Below, one piece after another: positions 23,236 through 33,650 of a stretch of 64,000 nucleotides of DNA. The notes beneath the pieces are model-generated. The model was not told where the DNA came from, made no database searches, and was given only the letters and a program-made list of their open reading frames with translations. The DNA comes from Bidens hawaiensis (taxonomy: Eukaryota > Streptophyta > Magnoliopsida > Asterales > Asteraceae), in assembly GCA_021521415.1 (NCBI GenBank), contig JAIQDT010000191.1:1612001-1676000 (forward strand), in the 5' to 3' direction. The translations under genes were made by a program, and so were the position numbers. Every line of letters begins with the position of its first letter. The stretch's first letter is position 1.

Positions 23236-23575
23236 GGGGTATTTTCCCGCTTACTTTTGAATCTTTTTGAATTTTTGAAATTCGAAGGGTTGGTTAAAGG
23301 ATAAGAACAGTCCAAACCTCTGAAACGTCGTGCGACGGTTTCTTCTGACTGTGTCAGGACGTGCAGGAAGTTATGGTGACGTGACAGTACATGGTCATTC
23401 CAGACGCTTTTTCAGGCGCGTGGGCGCGATTTTTCGGGCGCGTGGCCGCGAAAATAATGGTACGCGTCCTTTCAACAGCTGTTGCCAGCTTTGCTTTTTG
23501 CCACGTGTCATAGTTTCATTGCACCTTCGATTTCTCTCTCCTCCGCATTAAATTCATCGCATTAATTGCGATTAG

Positions 23576-23583
23576 TATATAAA
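23576..23583 (+). promoter_or_regulatory. TATA box of the antisense gene
   Basis: TATATAAA stands 120 bp upstream of the ATG, in GATTAGTATATAAAGGGGGA, followed by a CT-rich leader. Its spacing suits a transcript start near 23610. It faces away from the element's own LTR promoter. Confidence 0.75.
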
Positions 23584-23702
23584 GGGGGAGAGGGTTCTTT
23601 GTAATCCACACTTTCACTTTTCATCTTCAAAACGATTTCCGGCGAATACGCACCTTCCAGTCGAGCATTCTCTTGAAATCGTTTTCTTCTTTCATCTGCA
23701 AG

Positions 23703-26700
23703 ATGTCTTCTCGTGATCTCGAATCTACAGCCCAGGAGGCTGGGGTGTTCGCCGATGACAAGAGTACTGCTGGCGAGTGCCAGTGTGCTCTGCCTGTCGA
23801 TCTGTATCAGTACGTCGTCAGGAAGTTCAAGCTCGAGTCTCTCGAGCCTGAGTTTCCTGAACCCCATCAGACGGTGTATGATGCCCCCAGAGGCAAGATC
23901 GGGGTATATGCTGCATTCTTTGTCTATGGGAATCTTAGGTTCCCGTTGACAAAGTTTGTGTACCGTGTCCTGGAGAGGCACGGTGTGCACCTGACCGAGG
24001 TGCACCCGATGGCGATCGCGAAGATTCGCCACTTCGAGTGGGTGTGCCGGATTCTGGGCATTGAGCCCTATGTCGACCGCCTGATGACCTTCTACTCTTG
24101 GAGGTGCATCCAGGGGTGGTATACACTGATAACCCGGATTAAGGGTTTGAAGATTTGCGCAACCGAGCGCAGTCTTCGCTCGTGGAAGCGGGAGTTCTTC
24201 TACATCTCCGCTCGCGCCATCCCCCTTGCCATGAAATTCAAGAATGGGCAAGCACTTCCCAGCCTTCACGCCTCCAACTACCAGGAGGCGGAATGGTTCT
24301 CGAAGATATCCCGAGTCCAATCTCCGGTTTACCGGTTTGCGGAGTCCGGGATGGTGATGCTCGGGATGAGCCGGGTGTGGAAGGATGCGGATGCGCAAAA
24401 GATCCCAATCGTCCTTGAATACGGTTCGAACTCTGTTCCTTACGGTATGCTCTGTTTCTTTTTGTTGATTTAGAATCTCTTCTAACTTCTTTCCTGTTTA
24501 TTTCAGAGGGGAACGACTTGCAGTCGCTCATGTATCCGCGGGAGGCTGACGGTCCCGCTCGGATGGGTACTCGCGCTCTAGACGAGAACGAGTTGCCCAT
24601 CCTAGAACAAACGGCGGATCGGTTCGTGGAGGTCTACCCGTTAGGCCACGAGATCCTGAGCGCCAGGCGGCCAGGTAAGGCGCTATTCAACCCTCGACCC
24701 CTCAATGTTGAAACCTCTGCTGGAATTCCTCTAATCTTATGTTCTGATGAGGAATCCGCAGATGGTCCTCCGTTGGTGCGGAAGAAGGCTGCCGGCGGGA
24801 AGGGGAAGGAGAAGGTGGCCTCCACTGCCGATCCGGTGCCTCGGTCTGACTCAGAGGCCGAGAGCGAGGAGGTGGCGGTGAACCCGGGTGGTGATAGGAC
24901 CACTGCTCCGGAGGCTGCGACTGTCACCTCCGGAGAGCCCCGGATGACGACGGTGAGCGGCGCAAAGAGGCCGGCTCCATCGGGTTCGTCCCCGCCTGTC
25001 CGCACTTTTAGGCTCAAGAAAACCCGTAAGTACAAACTTCCTTTATCTTTAACTTCATAGCTTTCCATTAATACTTATCTTCTTTGTGCAGGCGTGGATG
25101 TTGACGCATTCCAGGGTGGAGCGCAGAGGAGTACCCCTCCGCCCATGACGGTAGGCTTGGTCAGCCTACCTGAGGCGACGACCCAGGCGGCTGCGCCTGC
25201 GCCTGCTTCAGCTGGTTCAGTTGCTCACTCCGTTGAGCCGACTGTTCCAGCTGTGATGACATCACCGCCGGCTGTGAGTGCCATTTTTACCGCATCTTTC
25301 ACTGAGCCGGCGGTTACTTTTGCTGCGGATTCCGCAGCGGCGACCGCGGCGGCTGTTACCATGCCTCCTCCGTCATCGGCAACGACGGCCGATCCTTCAG
25401 GTATGCATGGGGCTTATCGCCAACCTCTGCCTCCTTCCCATCTGCCTGACCTCTTGGATGGATTTCCCTTGGGTTCAGGTGATGGGTTTGGCGGCTATCG
25501 GCCTGTTGTTGACCCTACAGGTGCGTAGGGTTCTTTTGGCCCTTTTCATATTTTTATCATCTTTTCCTAACTGCTTTTTGTTTTTTGCAGTGTCGGATTC
25601 CAATGAAGTGTATGTTCCACGATGGAACATCCGCCGAGGAACAACCCTTCGCACACCTGTGGAGTGTGTGGAGTGGGCTCGTCACGCAGCTCCCAGTGGT
25701 GCGTTGGGGGAAGCCATGGCTAGCTACCAGGAGGGTAGGCTAACCAATGAGCTTCGGGTTCTCCTGGCCCGGATGCAGCCGCGCGTCGAGCTGCTTTGTC
25801 GTGAATACGACAAGTTAAAAGCAGCTTGCATTCAAGAAGTAGCTTGGACGCGGGCTGTCCGGGAGGAGAACGTAAAGCTTACCGCAGTGGCTGCGGAAAA
25901 GGAGAAGGCCTTCAAGGCCCTCGAGGTTGAAGTTCAGGCCCGACTCGAGGCCCGTTCCAAGGCTGCCCAAGCTGTTAACAAACAGCTTCGGCTGGCTAAG
26001 GAAACTGCAAGGAACGCAACCGAGAGGGCCACCAAGGCTGAAGCTGTTGCTGAGCCTCTACGCGTGGAGAATGAGGAGCTTAAAGCCAAATTAGAGGCTC
26101 TCCAGCAGGCTCATGATGCCTTGGCGATGGAAGACGCCAAAAAGCTCCAAGAGATCTTGGACCAGAGGGGGGTGCTTGACCACACTGAGCGGAAGCTAAA
26201 GGGCGTCGAAGAGGCTGCGGCTAAAGAAGTGTTGCTTGCCAACCTCAATAAAAGTGAAGCCGAACGCGCCCGTAACGAAGCTCAAGCTGCCCTCCAAGAA
26301 GCTCTGGTTGCCAAGGAATGGCTTCTTCGAGAAGCGTTGTCTCAGGTATGTTTAGCTTCATGTCTTCACGCTTTTCTTTGTAAATAGAAAAGGTTCTGAT
26401 ACTTGTATATATATATATTTTTTTTGTAGGTTGTGCATCGAGTCTTCACGGAGACGTCTTATGACGATGCTATGAGCGCAGCCCTCAACGCTTCTCATGA
26501 GGATGGGGAAAAGGCCGGTTTCCTGCTTGGTCTAGGGTTCGTTGAGAAAGGCATCCCGCCTTCCAACTTCCCTTTATTTGATGTAGATACTGAAGCTGTA
26601 TACGACCAAGCAGTGAATCAGTATGCCGCCTTCCCGCATCCGGTGGTGGAGAAGGTAAATGAAGTTGCTGCTGCTGATGATGGGCTAGCTATCCTTAAAG

Positions 26701-26765
26701 CTTTCCTTGAACTGCCACGCTCTACTGATGGTGCTGGTCCAAGTGGAAGTGGCCCTGAAGCTTGA
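23703..26765 (+). CDS. Antisense retroelement gene: 'putative gypsy type transposon' domain and coiled coil
   Basis: Five exons: 23703-24444, 24507-25025, 25092-25520, 25591-26345, 26430-26765. All introns are 62-84 bp with GT-AG borders; the exons total 2781 bp and read without a stop to 926 residues. The ATG at 23703 is the first in frame after the TATA box. Residues about 45-165 match the plant domain called transposase_28 or putative gypsy type transposon: NLRFPLTKFVYRVLERHGVH, then HFEWVCRILG and GWYTLITR. Residues about 250-560 are low complexity (Ala, Pro, Ser, Thr), with a basic patch near RLKKTRR. About 600-810 is a highly charged heptad-like coiled coil. The C-terminal 110 residues include EDGEKAGFLLGLGFVEKGIP. 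Exon 2 contains a further possible donor (CCAG/GTAAGG near 24675). Its molecular role is unknown; despite the name, no catalytic motif is visible. Its intactness beside a broken gag is unusual. Confidence 0.85.
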
Positions 26766-26970
26766 TCCTGAAGATCCCTTCCCACTGCTAGGATAGATTT
26801 AGCTTGTATAGATTTATATTCTTGTAGGCGGGTAGTTACCCGGCCATTCTTGTAATGAATATTATGAAATATAAATCTTTGTGCGGGTAAGACCGCTACT
26901 TTCACTGGATTCCTTGCTTTATAAACGTTATATGACTTGCATACTTTAGTTTAAATTAGCAATTTTCCAA
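26766..26970 (+). terminator. 3' UTR and probable polyadenylation region
   Basis: After the stop come TTGTAATGAATATTATGAAATATAAATC at 26849-26876 (read in two parts: TTGTAATGAATATTATG and AAATATAAATC), AT-rich signals typical of plant 3' ends. No exact AATAAA is present, so the site is tentative. Confidence 0.4.
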
Positions 26971-27775
26971 GTGTTTAGAATAAGTTAACCTTTGAACGTG
27001 GTAGATAATAGGTTGAAGTTTTGCTTCCTCTTTCGTGATTGTGCGGGTAGGACCGTCACTTGCACTTAGTAGGATGGCTAAACTTTACCTACATCTGACC
27101 TGCGTGTAGGTTTTCCTCATCCTTTTTGAAATTTCTAAGTGTTTAGAATAAGTTAACCTTTGAACGTGGTATATAATAGGTTGAAGTTTTGCTTCCTCTT
27201 TCGTGATTGTGCGGGTAGGACCGTCACTTGCACTTAGTAGGATGGCTAAACTTTTCCTACATCTAACCTGCGTGTAGGTTTTCCTCATCCTTTTGTTAGA
27301 AATTCTCTGTTTTGAATAAGTTAACCGTTCGACGCGCGGTTGTCAATAGGTTAGTGTTCAGTTTCCTCTATCATGATTCATGCGGATAGACCGGCACTTC
27401 ATTTAGTGGGATGACTGAACTTTACACTTCAACTGACCTGCGTGAAGGTTTGCCGTTTTTTGGGTTTATGCGGGTTTTGCCGCCTTCCCCACGCAACGAC
27501 TTTCCACGTAATTATGCGGTGAAAACCGGCATATCCGTGTTGAATAAATTAACCGTTCGACGCGCGGTTGTTAATAGGTTAGTGTTCAGTTTCCTCTATC
27601 ATGATTCATGCGGATAGACCGGCACTTTCATTTAGTGGGATGACTGAACTTTACCCTTCAACTGACCTGCGTGAAGGTTTGCCGTTTTTTGGGTTTATGC
27701 GGGTTTTGCCGCCTTCCCCACGCAACGACTTTCCACGTAATTATGCGGTGAAAACCGGCATATCCGTGTTGAAAG
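26971..27775. repeat. Tandem repeats: two units of 168 bp and two of about 231 bp
   Basis: Units start near 26971, 27139, 27307 and 27537 with variants of GTGTTTAGAATAAGTTAACC. The first two are almost identical. The last two are identical to each other apart from few changes, diverged from the first pair, and carry an extra 60 bp. They occupy the place where pol would be expected. Confidence 0.92.
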
Positions 27776-28054
27776 TTCATAAAGTATAAATGTAAAATCA
27801 TCAGCGTCGATGTTCTAAGGAGAATCATTTCCATTAGAAGTGGCTCTGGGCCTTTACAAATTTGGAATTGATCTACATGCAAACTGTGTAATTGAGCTCC
27901 CTTCCATGTTGTTGGGATGGGAGTGCCATCGAGCCAATATGCACCTGGTTCGGGATCTCGTTCTTTACGCAGCATGTAGTCTCCACATTGAAGCTGGAAT
28001 TTTTATTCGTGTTTTCCCCAGCTGGGGTTCTACACGGATCAGCCTGCTCAGCGT
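27776..28054 (-). other. Truncated sequence after gag
   Basis: An open minus-strand frame continues past the gag stop for about 60 codons (HIGSMALPSQQHGRELN) without a protease motif. It marks the point where the pol region is deleted. Confidence 0.4.
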
Positions 28055-29516
28055 TCATTGCGCCACGAGGTGCGCGAGCGTCCCATCTCTGACAAATACT
28101 TCGACCATATCCTTTACGTCTGTGCATTCTTCAGTGTTGTGGCCTTTTGTCCTGTGAAAGTCACAGTATTTGCTCCGATCAGCGTTGGGACGATGTCGGA
28201 TTATTGGAGCCTTTGGCCATGGGAGCTCCTCAGTGGCGAATATCTCGGTGACGCTTTTGGTGAGTGGCGTCCATCTGGAGTTCTGGTTCGACCGTACGTT
28301 ATCCCTTCCGCCTAACCGATGTTGCAAGCCGGATGAGGTGTCAAAGTTTACCCTTGACTGCCAAATGCCTAGCTTCCACTTTTGTTTAATCGGGCGGTAA
28401 GGACGTTGTCTTCTCTTGTTCTCTGGGTGTAGAGGTTTGTGCTCTGGGGGAGATCTCTACCCAGTTGCTTCTCCGTTTCCGCAAAGCGTTTTGCTGCTGT
28501 CATGATGGCATCCCATGTGGATGGCATGCCATCTTTACCCGTTAAGGTGCGGATGAGCTCTGGGTCGTTCGCGCCCTGGGTGAAAGCAGCTCGAACAAGA
28601 TCTTCGCTGATATTACCCAGACTTAGCTTCTTTGAGTTGAAGCGATTGATGAAGTCTAGCAAAGGTTCATCTTCCTCTCGAATGCATTTGAGGATTGTCC
28701 ATTGTTCCTCGGTATACTTTCTTTGCTGGCTGAAGTGTTGGCTAAACTTTTGTTGGAAGTCTGCCCAGTCGTAGATGTGGTTGACCGGTAGACGATCGAA
28801 CCACGCTCTAGCTGGCCCAACAAGCGTCATTTGGAACATGTAACACCACGTAGGTTCCGTCCAATTGCTGACGGTTGCCCCCGCTATGAATCTGTTCAAA
28901 TGATCGTCTGGGTCAGATATACCATCATATATGCCTATGTTGGACATCTGTTCGGCACTTTTTGGGGAGATTGCTTCCGGAATGTCCCTTGCAAATTTGG
29001 ACGTTCCCGCATTTGCCACAGTTGGTCTGAATGTTTTGGAGAAGTCACGTGGATTTCCACCTGTGTTTTTTGGTTTGAAGGCTTCTCCAAAACGCCTTCT
29101 CGGTTGGGAGTCCGTTTCCTTACGCTTCCCTTTTGCCCTATGGCGAGGGTTCGCGTCGGTGTCGGATTCCTCCGAGTCTTCGTCCAAGTATTCTTCGAAT
29201 TCGTCAGCCTGTTGGACGGAACGCAAGCGTTCGTCCAACTCAGCTTGGAATTCCTTCTGACGTGCCTCGCCCATGCCTTAACTTCATCGAGTGTTTGGCG
29301 AGGGAGTCTTGTTCGTTTCTCTAACTGGGTATCGGTGATTCCCAGTGAGCGATTATTTACTGCACTTGCCCCAGCTTGGGTAACTGGGGTAGTGTTCGTA
29401 AAATTTACTTCACTTGCCCCGGCTTGGGTAACCGGGGTAGTGTTTGTAAAAACTGTGTAGTCGCCGGTATTCCCCCCAGTAGCTGGGGTTGTGGTTACCG
29501 GAGTTTCTTTAACCAT
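28055..29516 (-). pseudogene. Gag of the Tat-like element (frameshifted)
   Basis: Gag forms the virus-like particle. It starts at 29516 with MVKETPVTTTPATGGN, followed by a doubled NTTPVTQAGAS unit, and shifts frame near 29275 into EARQKEFQAELDERLRSVQQ. The conserved capsid part (Retrotrans_gag) lies at about 28980-28470: GIYDGISDPDDHLNRF, GPARAWFDRLP, DFQQKFSQHFSQ, EPLLDFINRFN. A second break near 28370 leads to a frame containing SKYCDFHRTKGHNTEEC, a CX2HX4HX4C-like zinc knuckle, ending with a stop at 28055. Two frame breaks mean it cannot be made as one protein. The terminus is close to the tandem repeats, where protease should begin. Confidence 0.88.
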
Positions 29517-29562
29517 CTTTCCAGAAGTTTGAAAAAACTGAAAAGAAATGAAGTTCTAGCTT

Positions 29563-29582
29563 TTATGCACGGATGGCGCCAA
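29563..29582 (-). other. Probable primer binding site
   Basis: The minus strand reads TTGGCGCCATCCGTGCATAA directly after the LTR end. TGGCGCC begins many plant Ty3/gypsy primer sites, but the tRNA cannot be assigned by eye. Confidence 0.5.
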
Positions 29583-29799
29583 TGAAGAAACACTATCCAG
29601 ACCCCGGGCAGATTACGGGTAACCTGGGGGTTAGATAGATGTTTCCCACGAGGGGTTAGACCCGGCAAAGATGGTTCTTCTGATAACCTGCAAAACAGAC
29701 ACCGTGAGCTCGTCACTGAGAAGGGGGGGGTTCCTCCTTGTGACCACCCTCCGGCGTGAGAATCAGACTAGATTGCTCTTTAAATATAAATGTATATCA
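29583..29799 (-). mobile_element. Short 5' LTR (R-U5-like, no U3 seen)
   Basis: 217 bp, TG..CA on either strand, matching 21477-21697. It ends directly at the STR4A exon, followed by AGAATAC, and lacks the TATA-bearing sequence that precedes the other copy. It would therefore have no promoter of its own unless host sequence supplies one. Confidence 0.75.
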
Positions 29800-30383
29800 A
29801 GAATACAAAGAGTGGTATTTGCAGGATCTTTAATGCTGTCCTTGACTCTCTTGACAAACCCCTGATGATCATCATCCGCAGTACGAAACTCGATCTGCAG
29901 AGCATTCTTATTCAAATACTTCAAATTGGGGGAAGCGAGAACCCGCAGCGTCTTGCTGTCCCTGATATCAAGAAGCTGCGAGTTGGGGTCATCTTTGAGC
30001 TTCTTGAAGGCATCGATGGCGGATATGAACTTGTACTTGCGCAGGTACTCCTGAGTTGCTGGAACGACCAACAGCCAAATGAAAGCACACCCAGATACGA
30101 AGAACGGGTACTGGTTGAAGAAATCATCGATTGAAACGAGGGCTGATTCTAGGTCGATCTTGGCGGGTAATTGGGAAGCACATGAAGTAAGGGGGAACTG
30201 GAATTGGAGATACGTGAAAAGGGTGGTGGATAAGGATAAAGATAAAGGTTGGGTTTTGAGAGCGGAGCTGAAATAGGTTTTGGTGGATTTGGGTTTGGGG
30301 AAATTAGGGCTCTTGTTCGTCTGGGTAATTGGGGAAGAAGATGACAGGAGGATGGACATGGTGAGAGACTCCATGGGAGACAT
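29800..30383 (-). pseudogene. STR4A: STR4A rhodanese-like gene, exon 1 (interrupted)
   Basis: Rhodanese-like domain protein 4A is a chloroplast protein of uncertain biochemical role. The exon starts MSPMESLTMSILL; Met9 is an alternative start. Residues 1-50 are Ser/Pro/Thr-rich without acids, like a plastid transit peptide. A hydrophobic segment FFVSGCAFIWLLVVPA (about residues 96-111) could be a membrane anchor. The rhodanese fold starts near FKKLKDDPNSQLLDIRD and runs through DPANTTLCIL, where the retroelement begins; the frame then reads eight more residues into the LTR and stops. The last exonic bases (TGACAA) are found 8.3 kb away at 21464-21469. Unless the whole insert is spliced or cut out, only half a domain is made. 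Confidence 0.9.
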
Positions 30384-31070
30384 CTGTTGTCAAGGCCAGA
30401 TATTATGATAAGAAGGATGCCGCCGCCGACCATAGTTTTTTTTTTTTTTTTTTTTCTATTTTGGTTTCATCTCTATTTGTTGAGAAAATTAACAAAGCTG
30501 ACGGGTTAGAACCAGTGATTAATCTACGATTAGCTAAGATTATTTGGATTGGACATTAATATATAGCTTTCAGTTTTTATATATACATTTCTATATGTAA
30601 TTTAAGTTTTATATATACACTTACAATTTTTTGACCGGAAATCAGCTGCAGTCTCATTGGAAACCGTTGATTTTGGTCGGAATAACGCTGAAAACCGACG
30701 ATTTTGGTCGGAACCTTGCGGAAACGCCGACCAAGTCCGATTAATCCAGATTTTTGCTTAATTTGACCATTTAATCAGTGGGTCTGAGACAGCGATTAAT
30801 CGAGGATTAACAGATGCCTAGTCAGGATTTTTACAACCATGGAAACAAGTATGTTTATGTTCGTTGGTTGTAAATCTTAACAACATAAATATGCGAACAT
30901 TAACAAAGAAAATGATTGTGTTTTTGTGTGACAACCCGTAACATCCATTCAATTTATTAGAATTAACTAATCATTATTACATATCAAAAGCGTCATGGTA
31001 TACATGTATTAATTGTGCATCATCTAAAAGTTAATAAGACTCAATACATAGGTATAGTATGTGTAAGCCT
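30384..31070. other. STR4A upstream region
   Basis: Contains a run of 20 T at 30436-30455 and a patch with two GATTTTGGTCGGAA units (near 30670 and 30705) followed by GATTAATC motifs. No TATA box is obvious before the ATG. TGTGACAACCCGTAACATCC at about 30927 looks like the start of another LTR. Confidence 0.4.
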
Positions 31071-33650
31071 CGTACCCGAATGCCCTATTTTAACGTTGGA
31101 TTTACTCATAAACTCAGTTTGTTACAGCGAAATCATATACAATTTGCAGCATAACTAAAACTTTTAACATTAACTTCATATACTACAACTAATCTTCAAT
31201 ATGGACGGCCTAGTACGCACCTCAAGCTTGCCACATCATCAACCATACCTGCATACATACTAAAAGTTAGCTACACGCTGAATGAGTTATAACTTTATTC
31301 TTTGCGCTTAAATAACTTTGATAAATATCCATAGGAGAAACATTATGTATTATCCACACAAGGAATACTAAATATTATCCATAGAAGGAATTAACGTTAA
31401 TTATCCATAAAAGGAAAGCTATATATCATTTATAGAAGGAACCGTCTGCTTAAGTATATATTATCCATTTAAGGAACACTAACTATTATCCATGGAAGAA
31501 ACTTATACTAATAAGTATGTACTTACTAGCATACATTAAACTAACACACTTTCTTTCACGACACGTGTAAAATTCGAAGATCATTCACGTGCCGGCATAT
31601 TTTCTCTTCCATAAATAAAAGACTACATATTTTTAACACTTGTCAATTTCTTAGCCATCCTCACATTTATTCAACTTACTTCAATTTATGGCCCTTATCA
31701 ATTAAACTATTTTAATATATGGTCCTTATCTTTTAAGTCATTTCAATATATGTATTTAATATTTTTATTAAATGTAAATCCTAATTGAGTCATTCATTAA
31801 AATTAATTATGAAATAAGAAAATAAAGAAATATCACAATTGAAGTTAAAGAGAATAAAATTTTAAAGTCACACTTAATTGCAAATTAAAGAAAGTAAAGG
31901 TGTATCACTGTCGAAGAATTTAGATTTGTATGGTAAACTACAAGTTGTTTTTAAACTTGGATTCGAGCACCAGTGCATATTTTTTTATATAAGGTTAGTT
32001 TCAAATTTGAATTTAAAATTTTCTCATACGTATTTGAACTCAGGAAAATGTGTATTTTTCTTAATTTTTTCCAAACATTTTGTATATATTGCAAACATAG
32101 GGAATACATATTATATATATCTTGAACATTATAATTATAATCTATATGTATAACGATTTACTATATGAATAATGTATCATTTATTTATTTGACTTTTTTG
32201 TGTAGTATAAAGGGTTTTAGCAATAAGAAGATTAATATTAAATTTTCAATATTTTCTTCCATAACTCAAACCAAAATGGTTTAGAAAATATATATTTTAT
32301 TGCTTGATTTATACTTTTTTTATACATTTTAATGTATTTAATATAATATACCTTATAAGGCAAATTACTTACTAATTAAAAGCATTCAAAACGTTAGACC
32401 AAAATATATGTTTCAGTCTCATTCTACTATTTTCATTTTTCAAAAATCATTTGGAATATTGAAACCTAGGATATCGTTTTCATCAGTTATTCACATAATT
32501 TCATTATTATATTAACTTATTAACTTTATATTTATACAAATACAACGAACTGGGTTATATTAGTTTTACCTGTTGGTTAATACAAAATTAAAGTGTTTAT
32601 TATGGTTTATATTCAAAATAATAAAGTTATGCACAATTTTTATATAAAAAAAAATACATTTATAACATTTGTTATTAAAATTTATAAAAATTCATTAAAG
32701 TTCACATCTTAATTATAATGTAACTTAATAGAAATGAATATTTCATTTTCACATTAATTTTTTTAAAATAGTTAATCCGATTAAAAGTCATTTATCATGC
32801 TTCCATAAAATCCGAAATATTTGCCTCATATTTTTCTATACGTTGTTAAAATATATATATGGATTAGTTAAATATTCCAACAACTTTCCATAATATTAAT
32901 TAATAACACGGGATTAGTATTCAAAACATAAAAATTTCTAATTCAATATTTTCAACTATTATAATTAAGAATCACTACCTTCACTTTATGTAACTTAAAA
33001 TTTTCTAATATTCTGCTAACTCTGTATAATCACTAACATTTGAACATCTTTATGGTTAGTACGTCTTTGTCACACTTTTTAAAAGAGTTTAGTTTTATAT
33101 AAGCTTAGTAGATGTTTATAAAGCATGAACACACTTTTTAATAAGTCATTTTCTTTAGTGTGGCTATTGGATGATCATTTGAGCATAAACAACTTGCGAC
33201 ATTACATTTAAAATAATAGAACTAGAGATGTTAAACACTCACGTAGTAGTAATGTTTTGTTTAGCAAGAAAGAAGAAAGAAGATCTTGAGCTAATTCCAT
33301 CATCTTGTAGCCTCCAAATCCTTGCTTGAGCTTAAAATAGGATTATCTAGGCTAACATGTGTGTGTGTTTCGTTGTGGATTTTGAACCGAGAGAGAGAGT
33401 TAAAGTGTGTTTTTGTTGTTGTGAATATGAGCTTGGGATTACATACCACAAATTTCCCTTATATAAATAATACTAGGTGATGGGTGTTGAAGTAAAAATC
33501 AAGCAAAACAATTAAGTTTGGTGATTGAGTAGCCATAAATCAAAGGGATGGTTTGATAAGATCTTGTCTACTGATCTTTTTGGAGATATTTTGGGTGTTT
33601 AATATCCTTTTTTGCATAACTTTAACGCGGTGTTCCAGAGTTAAATTATG
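31071..33650 (-). mobile_element. LTR remnant related to the 5028 and 37031 LTRs
   Basis: Read on the minus strand it ends ...GAGTAAATCCAACGTTAAAATAGGGC then GAGGCTTACA, like the LTR ends at 7290 and 39302, and it has the TAGCTAACTTTTAG block seen there. A minus-strand TATA (TATTTATATAAGG near 33465) and a CT-rich leader follow the same order. The outer right end is not determined; 31750-33240 is very AT-rich and may contain other insertions. Confidence 0.5.
31325..31500. repeat. Five to six degenerate units of about 35 bp
   Basis: Each unit has TATTATCCATAGAAGGAA or a variant. It sits where the related LTR at 37031 has its AGGGACCAGACCCTAATAAT repeats. Confidence 0.75.

Larger units (their letters stand above)
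21477..29799 (-). mobile_element. Non-autonomous Ty3/gypsy (Tat-like) element with antisense gene, inserted in STR4A
   Basis: Order on the minus strand: short 5' LTR (29799-29583), primer-like site, broken gag, tandem repeats, then a gene on the opposite strand (23703-26765), more tandem repeats, a promoter-like U3 and the 3' LTR (to 21477). AGAATAC flanks both ends (21470-21476 and 29800-29806). Protease, reverse transcriptase, RNase H and integrase are not visible, so it would depend on a partner. Extra ORFs antisense to gag-pol are known in the plant Tat/Ogre/Grande lineage, which fits this layout; the lineage is inferred, as there is no pol to classify. Confidence 0.85.

Noticed and set aside
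23562..24398. Long open frame of 278 codons on the minus strand
   Set aside because: It is antisense to exon 1 of the intact plus-strand gene and starts without a promoter; GC-rich coding DNA often leaves such shadows.
28831..29460. Plus-strand frame of about 209 codons
   Set aside because: It is the shadow of gag, which has clear capsid motifs on the other strand; the repeated WVTGVVFVK reflects the doubled gag N-terminal unit.
31878..32153. 91-codon ORF in AT-rich DNA
   Set aside because: Composition is that of random AT-rich sequence, with no motif, splice or promoter context.
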